Positions 1 to 10,066 of a stretch of 64,000 nt of DNA are shown one piece after another. Origin of the DNA: Bimastos eiseni. Its lineage: Eukaryota > Annelida > Clitellata > Crassiclitellata > Lumbricidae. Below the pieces are notes generated by a model, which worked only from the letters and a program-made list of their open reading frames with translations, had not been told where the DNA came from and made no database searches. The position numbers and the translations under genes were made by a program. The stretch spans positions 10,243,540 to 10,307,539 of the forward strand of contig OY365810.1 in the NCBI GenBank assembly GCA_959347315.1, in the 5' to 3' direction. How positions within the stretch are numbered: position 1 is the stretch's first letter; each line of letters begins with the position of its first letter.

Positions 1-980
1 GGATAGTCATTGTTGTGTTGTAATGTATGTAAGCCTATTTAGACATTTGAAAACTCCTCTAGTAGTATTTTCGGTTGTACATAAGCACTGCTAGACAGTG
101 CCAGTGCGCAAGGCCCCGAGAAAAGCGATGGAGGGCGTGAGACTGTCGGATCGAAGTATTTATAAGGCGAACAGAACAGATATCTCAATCACTTCCCTAT
201 TGTTGCCGTAGAAAATTGAGTTCATAACCGACTGCAGGGCTTTGTGACGACCAACAAACAGAACAGTGATCTGCAATATTTGATGGCAATGGGTTGTGTG
301 ATGGTCAAAGCACGCAAACCAACTCCAGTCGCTACGTGGCGTAGCGACCGGGTTGGTGGCATCTTAGCAACGACAATCGCGTTCACTCAAACCGCAGGTA
401 GGTGACGTGAATATTCAGATACACAACGGAGATAGGAAGTGTCACACCTTAGTCTACGACTCTATCATCTTTGGGTTACGGCCATAAAACGCCACGCCGT
501 ATAGGCCTACCGGTTACAAAAACGACTGCCCTGACTAGTCTGGCGACGCAACTGTCGATTGGCCGATTGATCGACTGATTGACTTACTTACTTGCTTACT
601 AACTGACTTACTGACTTACTAACTGACTGGCTGATTGATTGACTGACTGACATACTGACTTACTTGCATACTTACTGACTGACTGACTTACTGACTGACT
701 GAATGAATTAATTAAATTGAATTCAATTTTATTTGGTAATAAAAAAACATGAGAAAATGACAAGCTACAAGTTAACATCAATGAATATTTTGGTTACACA
801 GAGGAATCTAAAAGGGTCATAGAATGAATTAATGAATAACCGATCTACCTAATAAAATTTACAGATCTGTAATATTTTGTTACTTGCCAGTCGCCAGGCG
901 TCGTGGGTCGTGGAGTTAGCGGTATTCGCAAGCTGTCGCTGAATGAAAAGCGTTGACTCTTCTGTAGCTGTGGCTTTTAA
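1..980. repeat. Dispersed repeat, copy A (left end cut by window)
   Basis: Bases 1-296 are nearly identical to 17457-17752, and about 297-980 match 22260-22980, in the same order and orientation. In this copy the two halves are joined with only about 8 intervening bases; in the other they are 4.5 kb apart. The first part carries a TATA-like run (TATTTATAAGG, about 157-167) on the plus strand. The right part, read on the minus strand, is open and resembles the linker after a LINE endonuclease domain, so this may be an internally deleted LINE or composite element. The family is not identified. Confidence 0.85.
545..715. repeat. GACT/TTAC tetranucleotide array
   Basis: Imperfect four-base periodicity (GACT, TTAC, GATT units) inside the dispersed repeat. 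The same array, longer and with different unit order, sits at the equivalent place in the second copy (22505-22725), so it is an internal part of the repeat that has expanded independently. Confidence 0.9.
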
Positions 981-1064
981 TGGATAAGATGAGGAAGATG
1001 TAATGACTTTGTCATCGGTTTAATTGACTGATCTGACGACTTTATGGTTGTTGAAGATTGGTAG

Positions 1065-1292
1065 CTAAGTGAGAAGACGATCAAGAAAGTGTTTTGCTCT
1101 TGTTGGCTGCTTGACGATCGAAGTGAGTCTGGTCAATTCTGATAGTTTATTTATATCCAGTGTTTTTATGTCTCCAGCTAGAATAATGTGAGCATTGTTG
1201 TATTGAAAGAATAATTCATCAGCGTGACTGCCTAGTTGTAGGAGGAGAAAGGCGACTCTTGCTTTGTACTTTAAAACAATCAAACTGGGCAA
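1065..1292 (-). pseudogene. LINE endonuclease-domain fragment
   Basis: A 75-codon minus-strand open stretch contains the pattern NNAHIILAGDIKTLDINKL followed by LTSIVKQPTR, typical of the exonuclease/endonuclease/phosphatase domain of non-LTR retrotransposons (usually AGDFN; here AGDIK, so the catalytic Asn appears lost). It continues into repeat copy A on its 3' side. No intact element is present. It is a retroelement relic, not a host gene. Confidence 0.7.
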
Positions 1293-1825
1293 CTGGACGG
1301 TTCAAATGAGTTACACAGATTTGAATCACATACTTCATAGCATTGTCGCCATCCTTCACTGAGCCTCATGCATCTAGCGTTATTGGCTGAAGTACAACCT
1401 CTAAGCATCTTGTGAGATACCCAAGTATCTAATGAAAATGAAACAAAGAAAGCAAATAAAAACAGGTGCGTTATTTAAATAACTGCCGTTTCAATATTAA
1501 TGCATATCAAAAACACTACCCAACAATTATATATCAATCAGTCAGTCGATCAATCAATCAATCAATAAATCTATAAATCAATGCCTTATTGTACACCAGC
1601 AAAATATATTGCATAGTATCATCACGGTAACATTAGAATAACTAAGCATACAGTGAGCAATGGGAAACCGCAAAGGACCGCTGACAAAGGTCTCCCAATC
1701 TCAACAATCAATGCAACCAATGGAGAAATCCACAGCCAGCTTTTCAGTGAGTTCATCAATTGCAACTAACCAAACTGTGATCGTTTAAACAATAAACAAA
1801 GTGCATCTCACACAATTATACCTAA

Positions 1826-2011
1826 TCAATTGTTAATGGGAAATAGCATTGATGCTTTAAAATTTTGATCAATCGATAAGTAGATTTTTAATTTGCTTTT
1901 AAACTGACTCAAAGTTGACACGTTAGTTAAATCAGTTGGCAACATATTCCACACGATCGGGCCATATATTCTGACGCTGAGTTGCATAGTCGTAGTATGA
2001 GAGCTACACAT
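1826..2011 (-). pseudogene. LINE reverse-transcriptase C-terminal fragment
   Basis: The 61-codon stretch reads SVRIYGPIVWNMLPTDL and then LSQFKSKLKIYL. This is the thumb/C-terminal signature (GPxxWNxLPxxL...S...FKxxLK) shared by CR1/Jockey-like LINE proteins. It is truncated on both sides and lies on the same strand as the endonuclease fragment at 1065-1292, but in an order that makes them parts of different insertions. Confidence 0.7.
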
Positions 2012-2246
2012 TTAAAACGTTTTGGATTAGTGACTAATTGGCTGAACAATCGTCTTGTAAAGCTAACAGTTTGAAATGTTTGCAACTTTGAATGTATTCA
2101 AATCTTACTACGAAAACAACGGCCTTTGTGTTTTGATGAATGAATTGTTCAACTCCCACAGTTGTTCGCTTGCTCGTATCTATATATTTAGGCATGTGTA
2201 TGTATGGATTTTTATTCATGTGCTTGCCTGCATAAATACATACATG

Positions 2247-2509
2247 CAGGGGTGTAACAAGCGGGAGCAGCCCCCTCCCCCAGTTTTAGTGCTCAGTGCC
2301 CCCATGTCCACACCCCAAATCGGTTCTTTTTTTTATGTTTCTCCAATAGCTTTTTAAGATGACTTTTGTTAAGATTATTTGTGCCCCCATTCTTCAAATT
2401 TCTGGGCGGGGGCAAAATTCAAAAGTGGGGCAAAAACATTTTGCGCTTCGCGCAATATTTATTAATTGATGCCCCCCTCCCCACTTTTCTAAACCTTGTT
2501 ACACCTCTG
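2247..2509. mobile_element. hAT-type miniature element (263 bp)
   Basis: Terminal inverted repeats CAGGGGTGTAACAAG and CTTGTTACACCTCTG (one mismatch) bound a non-coding 263-bp unit. Flanks are catacatg on the left and catacata on the right, an 8-bp duplication with one mismatch. The CAGNG start and 8-bp duplication fit the hAT superfamily. The interior is rich in G or C runs and has no transposase. Confidence 0.8.
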
Positions 2510-2599
2510 CATACATACGTATGTCAATTTTACGCTCTGTAGCCATTGGTCGTTGGTCAAATTCCAAAATATGCCCTATATATGTAGTCTCTTGCCCTG

Positions 2600-2876
2600 T
2601 TTTTGACATATCGAATCGTAGGGCTCTCCGTTCCTCGGATAGTGGGAACTACTGGTCTCGCGAGCGCGATCTTTGAGCAAACAGTATCGAGTCTTCTCGG
2701 TTGTGGGTCCTCCATTTGGAATTCGCTCCCACTAGCGCTGCACAAACTCCGTAGAAACAATCTGCCAGCTTTCTACCGTTTGGCCGCAGCCTTGCTGAGA
2801 GCGCCTCGGAAGAGATATCTTGAAGGGGCACTATATAAATTTTCGGAACCAGTGAATGAATGAATGCTTATTGTTA
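2600..2876 (+). pseudogene. Possible LINE 3' end
   Basis: The plus strand reads SSIWNSLPLALHKLRR followed by a basic stretch and ends in GGGGCACTATATAAATTTT plus a GAATGAATGAATG tail. The WNSLP motif and the 'ctatataaat...gaatgaatg' terminus resemble the C-terminus and 3' tail of CR1/L2-type LINEs. A similar terminus is at about 30280-30310. Identification is tentative because the upstream protein is not clearly homologous. Confidence 0.35.
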
Positions 2877-3029
2877 GTGCCTTGACGTTTTAAGCGCCCT
2901 TGTAGCGGCATGGCTGCGTTACGTCGCTTTATAAATCGTTAATTTAATAATAATAATTGTTGGATGCCATACCTGTGAGAAGTTAGATGCTCTATGGTTT
3001 TTTTACAAATATCAATAATTTAATCTAAG

Positions 3030-3740
3030 CAGTGGCGTAGCTAAGGGGGAGCGAGGGGGGCGGACCGCCCCGGGTGACAGCATATGGAGGGTGACACTAT
3101 GTCACCTCCAACAAAATTTTTCAGCCAGGCTAAGGTGCGAAATAAGTCTGAAAATAGAATTGTGAAAAAAACCCAACCAACACAGGAAATGTGACCGTTA
3201 TGACGTCACATATTTCGAATTTGAATCTATCAACAGTCGAAAATATTGTCTGAGCGAGTACAGCTCTTTTGGTGAGTCATTTTTCTTATATTTTTATTAT
3301 AATTTATGTCGAACAATGTTCGAAATAAATGACGACCATGGCTTTGTCGAATTATATGAAAGAACGTCGACGACAGCATAATATCAATGGAAGCTGTCGA
3401 AAGAAGACAGCTTCCATTGATATTATGCTGGGCATGTACAGTCCGCAAGATGCAAGGATGTACATTTGACAAAGCAGTTGTTTACCATTTACAAACTACA
3501 ATGGACATTTATGAAATTTTCGTCAAATTTATAGGACTAAAAAACAGAAAGTAAAATATAAATAAAAGAACTTTTTAAAAATCTTTTAAATATCGGTCAG
3601 TAGAGTAAAGTAGAGCCTAGAGGTAGAGCATGTATGAAAATTTAGCTACACCTAACCATTCAGCATAGGGTCGTGTGGGGTCACTGGGGTGACATTTGAA
3701 CGGACCGCCCCGGGTGACGTTTACTCTAGCTACGCCACTG
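3030..3740. mobile_element. Non-autonomous hAT element (711 bp) with perfect TSD
   Basis: Termini CAGTGGCGTAGCTA and TAGCTACGCCACTG are perfect inverted repeats of 14 bp. Immediately outside, AATCTAAG occurs on both sides (3022-3029 and 3741-3748), an exact 8-bp target duplication. A direct repeat CGGACCGCCCCGGGTGAC occurs just inside both ends (about 3060 and 3701), and a 25-bp perfect hairpin lies centrally. No transposase remains. Its first 12 bases equal those of the element end at 4600. Confidence 0.92.
3374..3430. repeat. Perfect 25-bp inverted repeat, 7-nt loop
   Basis: Bases 3374-3398 are exactly complementary to 3406-3430, with loop GAAAGAA between. It sits in the middle of the hAT element at 3030-3740. 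A perfect stem of this length in an otherwise decayed element suggests recent formation or conservation. Confidence 0.95.
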
Positions 3741-3748
3741 AATCTAAG

Positions 3749-4599
3749 TCCCCTCGCAAATGTGTAAGACCTAGTGAAAGTCTATGTCGAGCCAATTATT
3801 ACACGTTGTGTTTTAATGTATTATCATGAATCAGTATAAAATGCCCCTACCATTACTACTGAGACGTTTCTCAAGACGATGAACAGCGCAATAGCGTTGG
3901 TTGCTTGGGCATACTAGCGTGTCCCACGTCGCATGGCAGAAGCTTTTATCATTCTCACTTGTCTCACAGTTGTCTCACATCGTAGAGCTTCGCAAATAAA
4001 ATGAAGAATAAATTCATCTATTATAATTACCTTTTAAGCTTTCCATGAGTCACAGATAAAGTCAAAGAAGAGCTGTAGCACGCGTGTGCTTAACACTGCT
4101 TACGCTATTCAGCAGTTTTGAGTGGAGCAATGAACAAAACCGGCATACGTTGTAAGAACCGAACAAAACTTAACTCTCTCAATTTTTAAGTTTCATGTTA
4201 CCTGTGACCCACGTTCGCTTGGGTAAGAGTGTGATTGCCATAGTCGATGTGCGTGATCTGGGGTCACGCTTGATTGTGCCTTGACGTTTATCGAACACCC
4301 GTCTCTGCCGATCCGTTCCTGGTACTACCAACTGAGGCGTCTTAGAACATGTTTAGCACAGGCATTTTCTTGCACATTTAAATCGTTTATTGGACTCTCA
4401 AAGACTCGGCTGACCTCTGTGCAGTCTATCTAAATCTCCCAGATTGTTTGTCTTCCTCCAATACCTCCATATTTCCACTCAGATGACCAACGATCCCGAT
4501 TTTGTCTAGGATCAAATAATAAAGTCTAACACTTGATTGCTAAAGTCTCAGCAGGGTTTAGCGCCTAAAAATCTCTGCTCCTTCTTGTCGTCTTCTACG
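3749..4599. other. No recognisable gene
   Basis: AT-rich sequence with stops in all frames. I see no repeat boundary or splice-flanked coding segment here. Confidence 0.5.
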
Positions 4600-5053
4600 C
4601 AGTGGCGTAGCCAGGTTTCAGCGATAGCAACGAGCACATTAAATAGGCGCCATTTTTTTCAATATCGAATGAAATCATATTAAAGTTATAATTTGAAATA
4701 ACGAAATTCGTAATATCAGTAAACACTTATTATGAAGTTTTGTAAAGTATGTAGTACTAGAATTTTAGGATACAGTTGAATTGAAAAGCAAAAAGCTATT
4801 ATAGTGTCATAATCATGTAATAATTCTCATAAATAATTTCATTCTGTGTCCAAGACAGTAGACAGTAAATCTTTTTCGTCTAGGTTTCATCTAGCAAAAT
4901 GATCAAGTAGCCTACTTTGTTAAAATCCATCTCAGTCGCAAACTGTCTTTCAATCGAAATCAAAGCTAAGCTAGACAACCTGTCCTCGTTCATTGTGGAA
5001 CGGAGGTAAGATTTAACGAGTTTGAGAGGACTGAAGGATCGTTCACAATTCAG
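4600..5053 (-). mobile_element. 3' end of a hAT transposon
   Basis: Starts at 4600 with CAGTGGCGTAGCCAGG, which shares its first 12 bases (CAGTGGCGTAGC) with the element at 3030. It carries, on the minus strand, the C-terminal end of a hAT transposase (4880-5053) followed by about 280 bp of 3' sequence up to the terminus. The left flank CTTCTACG (4592-4599) would be the target duplication, but no matching right end was found, so the 5' part appears truncated or replaced. Confidence 0.75.
4880..5053 (-). pseudogene. hAT transposase C-terminal dimerisation fragment
   Basis: Fifty-seven codons ending in TAG contain CERSFSPLKLVKSYLRSTM followed by EDRLSSLALISIE, the conserved hAT C-terminal dimerisation motif (typically CERSFSxLKxIKxYLRSTM...RLxxLALLSIE). 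Just upstream the frame is interrupted by stops; residues in another frame (HDHNFDREN) look like the continuation, so a frameshift lies near 5055. The catalytic part is absent. Confidence 0.85.
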
Positions 5054-5361
5054 TTTTCACGATCAAAATTATGGTCATGGATAGCAATCTCGATCAGCAT
5101 TAGGGTTAGTGGGGGCGAAACTTCCGCTTGAATTATTGGGCGTTGGACAAAACCCTCGCTGACAAAAACCCCTCTGACATAACCCCCACTGACATAATTC
5201 CTCTTGTTTTAGGCAGGACATTAACCTCCCTTCCGGACAAAAACCCCCCTCTTGCCGTAACTAGCTTCTGCAATTATAGAAGCCATACCATAATAACTGA
5301 CGCTACAAACAAAGGCTGCACAACATTACAAGTGACACTCAGTACGACTATTAGTCTAACT

Positions 5362-5480
5362 CAGAGGCGTCCAGATAGGGGCAGGGGTATTTTTTGAGTC
5401 ATAGGGAGGATATCTTGACTACCTGACACTTGGAACCGGGGTGTTTGCCTCCATCAGTTAGATGGGGATTGACGCCCCTG
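5362..5480. mobile_element. hAT-type MITE (119 bp) with perfect TSD
   Basis: Termini CAGAGGCGTC and GACGCCCCTG (one mismatch) are flanked by an exact 8-bp duplication GTCTAACT (5354-5361 and 5481-5488). It is related to the element at 13368-13515: both contain the segments CCAGATAGGG and the 'AACCGGGG..TTTGC...CATCA' block. Confidence 0.9.
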
Positions 5481-5639
5481 GTCTAACTTATATAAGAATC
5501 GTGTCACAGATAACACACATACGCTCTTGGATTCTCGTAAGGATCTCACCTGGGTTATCAAAAGACCTGACTTTTCGTGGACCTGTGAAAACGCCTCCGA
5601 AAAATCTATTGCTCGATGCTCGATACAGACGTTCATATA

Positions 5640-5810
5640 AAATTTATAGTAATAATAAAAATAATTATTATAATAATGATAGCAAGAATAATAATAATAG
5701 TAGTAGTTATAATAATAATAATAATAATAATAGCAATAATAATAATAATAATAATGATAATGATGATGATGATGATGATAATAATAATAATAGCAATAAT
5801 AATAATAATA

Positions 5811-5865
<55 letters not shown>

Positions 5866-5996
5866 TGATAATGATAATAATAATAATAATAACAATAATA
5901 ATAATAATAGCATAATAATAATAGTAATAATAATACAAACTATTCGATAAATTTTATTTGTTTTGAGTAATTATATTGCATTATCCTTAGAAATCA

Positions 5997-6030
<34 letters not shown>

Positions 6031-6072
6031 GCAATAATAATAATGATAATGAAAATGATGATGATGATGATG

Positions 6073-6105
<33 letters not shown>

Positions 6106-6110
6106 TAGTA
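5640..6110. repeat. (AAT)n microsatellite with GAT variants
   Basis: About 290 bp (5640-5935) and again about 110 bp (5995-6105) of AAT repeats with interspersed AGC and GAT units, separated by 60 bp of unique sequence. It is stop-free in some frames, giving spurious poly-Asn, poly-Ile and poly-Leu reading frames. Confidence 0.98.
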
Positions 6111-6699
6111 AATGTTGCCCTTAGGTGTTTCTAATAAAGAGGCAAATGATAACATACAAAAGCATCTGCGAAGAGATTTCAGAACAACGCCACCCCCCTT
6201 AATTTGTTGAATCCCGAGGGATCATAAAATTGTGTTCCTCGGGGAAAATATAATAATTGTAAGAGAGACTATGCATACGTGTTGTAGTTGAAACCAGCAA
6301 CAGAATAGCCAGCGTTGGAAGAAAGAAGCCTGACATCTTCGTTGAAGTCTTGCTTCTGAGTCCTGTGTAATCGCTTCTGTATAGCCAGCAAGTAATTGGC
6401 TTTTATACAGTTTTGTCGAAGCCACATCATCATTAATTATGGTGATAATGCTGATTGGGACTACGTTTGTATCCTTCAGAGAGAAAATAAAAAAATAAAT
6501 CTATGCACAATTCCTATGAAAATTCAAAGTGCGTTATCAGAAATAAATGTGAACATGAACTGAATTATGACTGAATTATGACTAGTCGAAAAACAAGAAC
6601 TTAATATTTGGTCTTGGATATTAACAACAAAGCATATGCGTAATAAATTATACAAAGAGTTTGTTTGCAAATACGACAAATAAAGACTGGAAACACAGG

Positions 6700-7183
6700 T
6701 GGTACAGTATTACTCAATTCGTGATCAGTCAATCGCTTAACGGCGTTGTTGGCCTTCCGCTTCACGCGGACATCATGTTCCAACCATCCTCTCCTCTGCC
6801 ATCGAGACAACCCAATTGGTCAAATCCGCCAGCGGCTGACTTGGAGTTCCGAGCGGTGCAAGAAAAATTGTACGAGTCTGTAACTGACGTGGGTACTATT
6901 CCCTCGTGGCTGTGCCATCTGATTCGCCCCTGGCCGTGACCCTTTCCGGCATCTATGGTATGAACTGCTTCAGAACGGGTCAGTGTCGTTGTGCTGCAAA
7001 CCTGGTTCGTTGGTCTCGGCAACTGACCCTTCACGCTCCTGCGGCGAACTACAAACAATGTCTCACATCGTAAATGATGGCCTAATAACTCGTTTTCCTG
7101 GTGGCCTACCTGCATTGCATGTCATGTTGCTGATGAGTCTGCCTGCTGTTCATTGGTGCGTTCTGCATAAGTTAAATAAATAA
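6700..7183 (+). pseudogene. LINE C-terminal (Cys-rich) fragment
   Basis: Two overlapping pieces form one degraded LINE ORF2 C-terminus. The first ends around 6940 and contains LPSRQPNWSNPPAADL and GTIPSWLCHLIRPW. The second, in another frame, contains SCGELQTMSHIVNDG and FPGGLPALH, the CxCGxxQTMxHIVxxC motif at the end of many Jockey/RTE-type polyproteins. At least one frameshift lies between 6940 and 6985, and a Cys of the motif is changed to Gly. Confidence 0.75.
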
Positions 7184-8052
7184 ATAATCGCATAGCAAAT
7201 TATCCTAATGCAATGCATTTGTTACTTCATAGCAAAATTCATCCAACCATCCGTCCATCCATCCATCCATCGTTCCATGGGTTCATCACCCGCAGGTGTT
7301 CAATGCCATTTTGCCAATTTTCTTCCCTTACACTCCTCTGCTAAGGACATGTACGGAGGCGAGGCTAATTTAATACGTCCTACGAAGGATGGCTGATACA
7401 AAATGCAAATCAGGTGCGTTTGTTATGCCTCAGTTGAAAAAATTACGATAGCCGATGGAATTTTAAAGCCAATCAAATCAAGAAAATGACACATCAAAAA
7501 TAATAGCCTACATTTCGGTTGCTCGTTTGCCCCTCACAAATTCCTCTTCGCTATTCTTCGTCAACGAACACGGAGCAGACGCTGGTACCCAGCGTGTGTA
7601 CCAGACCCTCAGTCAGAGGACATGAAACTCAATGTGGAGCTTTGGATGTTATCTGCTTTGGGTGTAACGATTTCACTTTCCGTGCTTAGTTAGATATGCA
7701 CGACTTTAGTACGTGACTTTAGCGCGTGTTACTTTATCTACAGTGCTACACGTAGGCCTATGTAGTGGAATATTCTGCTTTCAGAGTTCAACACACAGCG
7801 AGGCTAGGCCATAGGCCTAGTGATGAATGGTTGTATAAGCTTTATATATGACCAGAAGTCTTGGGGCATAGTACGCTATAGGCAGCCCACTGAGAGGGAA
7901 AAGAGAGGACAAATGACCCGGGGCCCTATCCCCCTAAATAGAAAAGGGGCCCACCCTTGATTATCTGTAAACTTTTCTGTAATTGCTTACAAATTTATTA
8001 GCGAAAGACATTTGGTTTTATTAACTAGATTTCAATTCTTTAAGCCCTTATT
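7184..8052. other. No gene; short repeats only
   Basis: Contains a short CATC run (7245-7275) and two TAGGCCTA octamers (about 7756 and 7818). No coding segment is recognisable. The stretch GGGGCCC (about 7920-7955) may belong to the hAT remnant to its right. Confidence 0.5.
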
Positions 8053-8206
8053 CTACTTTAATATTTTCAATGAATTCTTAAGGGGGCCTTTCGGCCCCTT
8101 TTTGCTTGCAAAAGAATCAATAATTGTATCAAAATTATTAGTTTTTGCCAACTGAGCTTCAATGGCCAATGTTGCCAATCCATTGACTCCTATTTGATGC
8201 ATTGTT
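8053..8206 (-). pseudogene. hAT transposase C-terminal remnant (second family)
   Basis: The 3' half of a 97-codon open stretch reads TMHQIGVNGLATLAIEAQLA, then FDTIIDSFASKK. This corresponds to the last part of hAT dimerisation domains (STMxQxRLxxLAxLSIExxxAxxxDFxxxIDxFASKKARR). The sequence upstream of 8206 within the same open frame does not match and is probably unrelated. It ends in a short GGGGCC/GGCCCC palindrome, possibly near the element terminus. Confidence 0.7.
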
Positions 8207-8639
8207 ACCTGCTGATAGTTTTTGACCGACTCGTTTAAATTCACTGACTTATCTCTGTGCACTTGCAACGGAGCTGGAAGACAAGAACAGACTCTCATGT
8301 CAACAATTAAATTGAGGATGAGATTCTGTAGCGTAATGTCATGCATTTTATTTCACAACCGAGTCTGTCGGTCTCCACTAATTCAATATTGACTCAAATG
8401 ATTAAGGTTTTAATTAAAAATTCTTGACAATGGGTAACCCAAGGCAGGCAATGGCCACCAACTGCTCAATAATAAGTTCTGGTCTCTCGACTAATACAGA
8501 TTGATGATTTATTTGTAGCTTTCTAATTTGCATTGGCATCCAACTAAGAACGAAAACATTAGCTGCACATTTAAACACGTGCTCACGTGACAAATCTTAT
8601 CGCGTTTCACCCAAAGATAGGAACACATTTAGGCGAAAA

Positions 8640-8820
8640 TGGGATCAGTAGGAGGAAGATGATTAGGAGGAAGAGTAGGAGGAGTAGGAAGTGTGGAAGA
8701 CGAAGAGGAGACGGTGGAAGACGAGGATGTGGAAGAGGTGAAGGAGGAGGTGAACGCGGAAGAGGAAGAGGTTGCGTAGGAGGGGGAGGAGAAGAAGACA
8801 GTCCTTTAAGCTGGTCATGT
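8640..8820 (+). repeat. GGA/GAA purine-rich stretch
   Basis: Almost pure purine plus strand with irregular AGG/GAA/GGAAGA units; open in several frames (Arg/Gly-rich or, on the other strand, Leu/Ser-rich). Regarded as simple sequence, not coding. Confidence 0.85.
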
Positions 8821-9137
8821 GATAGCTATGGTAATGATGTGCTAGCGACTTCATTTTCTGAAACTCAGGATAACATGATGAGTCGATGACTATAGCGGGT
8901 AATCCTCTGCCTCGTCGTCTCATTTTCCCATCGAAACGAAAACCATTGGACCAAACTGAACATCATTAGCAGAAGAAACTGTTTGTTCATCGAAGTATCA
9001 CAGTCAACGAAAAGTAATGCAATGCAAAAGAGTATTTAGTTGTTGTAAAAAAGAAATAATCGTTCAACTGAGAATACACGATTTACTTAGAAGCTTAAAT
9101 AAGAATGTGCAAATATATGACATAAGAATAAGATACA

Positions 9138-9143
9138 TTTATT
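9138..9143 (-). promoter_or_regulatory. Candidate polyadenylation signal AATAAA
   Basis: AATAAA on the minus strand, about 90 nt after the annotated stop and about 50 nt after the stop used by the pre-frameshift reading frame of the kinase-propeller gene. The position fits a short 3' UTR. Confidence 0.5.
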
Positions 9144-9233
9144 AATTGTGAGGTATTATTATTTTTCATCACAAACAACTGTTACGAAAAATGTCCTATA
9201 AACGGAGCTGAAGAATCAAGATTCGTCCCCAAT

Positions 9234-10066
9234 TCAGATAATTGTTGTCTGCCAAAAGCCGTCGACCATTTGATGACTCTCGACAAGAATCTTTGTCAAA
9301 CACTTTGACTTGAGTTTTTCTTTCAACAGAATTTCCTTGATAAAGTTCAAATCTAGGTCCAATAACAAAACTCGGTGATTCTCTCGATCAGCGACCATCA
9401 CAAATCCATTTCCATCGACACATAAATAGACTGGGTGATTCATTCCTTCATTATTAGATCCACAATTGGCATGAAATTCGAAAGACTTCATTAGTTTTCC
9501 ATTGGAATCCACTTTGCACACCCTATGCAGATTATCAGCAAAGTTCCCATGACAAACTATAAAATCTCCATTGCTCAGCTTTAGAGCATGATATGGACAA
9601 CGAAGGCCTGCGTCTGCTGATAGATTTATAGCACGGATCAAATGTCCATACGGGGAATATTCATTTAATTTATTGTCTACATAACGAGTAACAATAACAT
9701 TCGATTCATCTGTAATAGATAGACGGCATCCCCAATCTTGTCCTGTTAACCAGTTCCTTAATAAATTTCCGTTTGTATCAATTCTCAGAATTTCACTCGA
9801 TTGACTGTGGCCTTTGATATCGTAGATATAGAGACATTTATTTTTGTTACAGGATACTATGTCCTGTGGGTTAATTAGTTCACGTAGAACGAATGTACGA
9901 CTGAAAGTGAGTGTAATCGAATCGTAAACGTCAACTTTTGAACTCATTCCACACGTGACAAACAATTCTTTGTCTAGAATCGTCATTCCAGCGAACGTCA
10001 TTATTTCTCCCAATGTTAATTCTGTTCCAGTCGTCACAGTTATGACCGGATATGGTTTGTATTTAT
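9234..10066 (-). CDS. Kinase-propeller gene, coding exon 5 (propeller)
   Basis: Acceptor TTTCTGTGTTTGTCCAG at 10067, then 277 codons including TGA. The whole propeller is in one exon. Blade-like units with a D-x-N-G turn recur about every 40-50 residues (DTNGNLLR, SNGDFIVCHG, DSNGKLMKSF, DGNGFVMVAD). The final residues after V558 are out of frame with the expected last strand; the alternative frame continues the blade to a TAG at 9196-9198. Confidence 0.85.

Noticed and set aside
5462..5950. 162-codon poly-Asn frame and overlapping poly-Ile/Leu frames
   Set aside because: Direct translation of the AAT microsatellite; several frames open on both strands.
8587..8889. 100-codon Arg/Gly-rich frame as an RGG-type protein
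   Set aside because: Low-complexity purine tract open in other frames too, with no flanking coding sequence.
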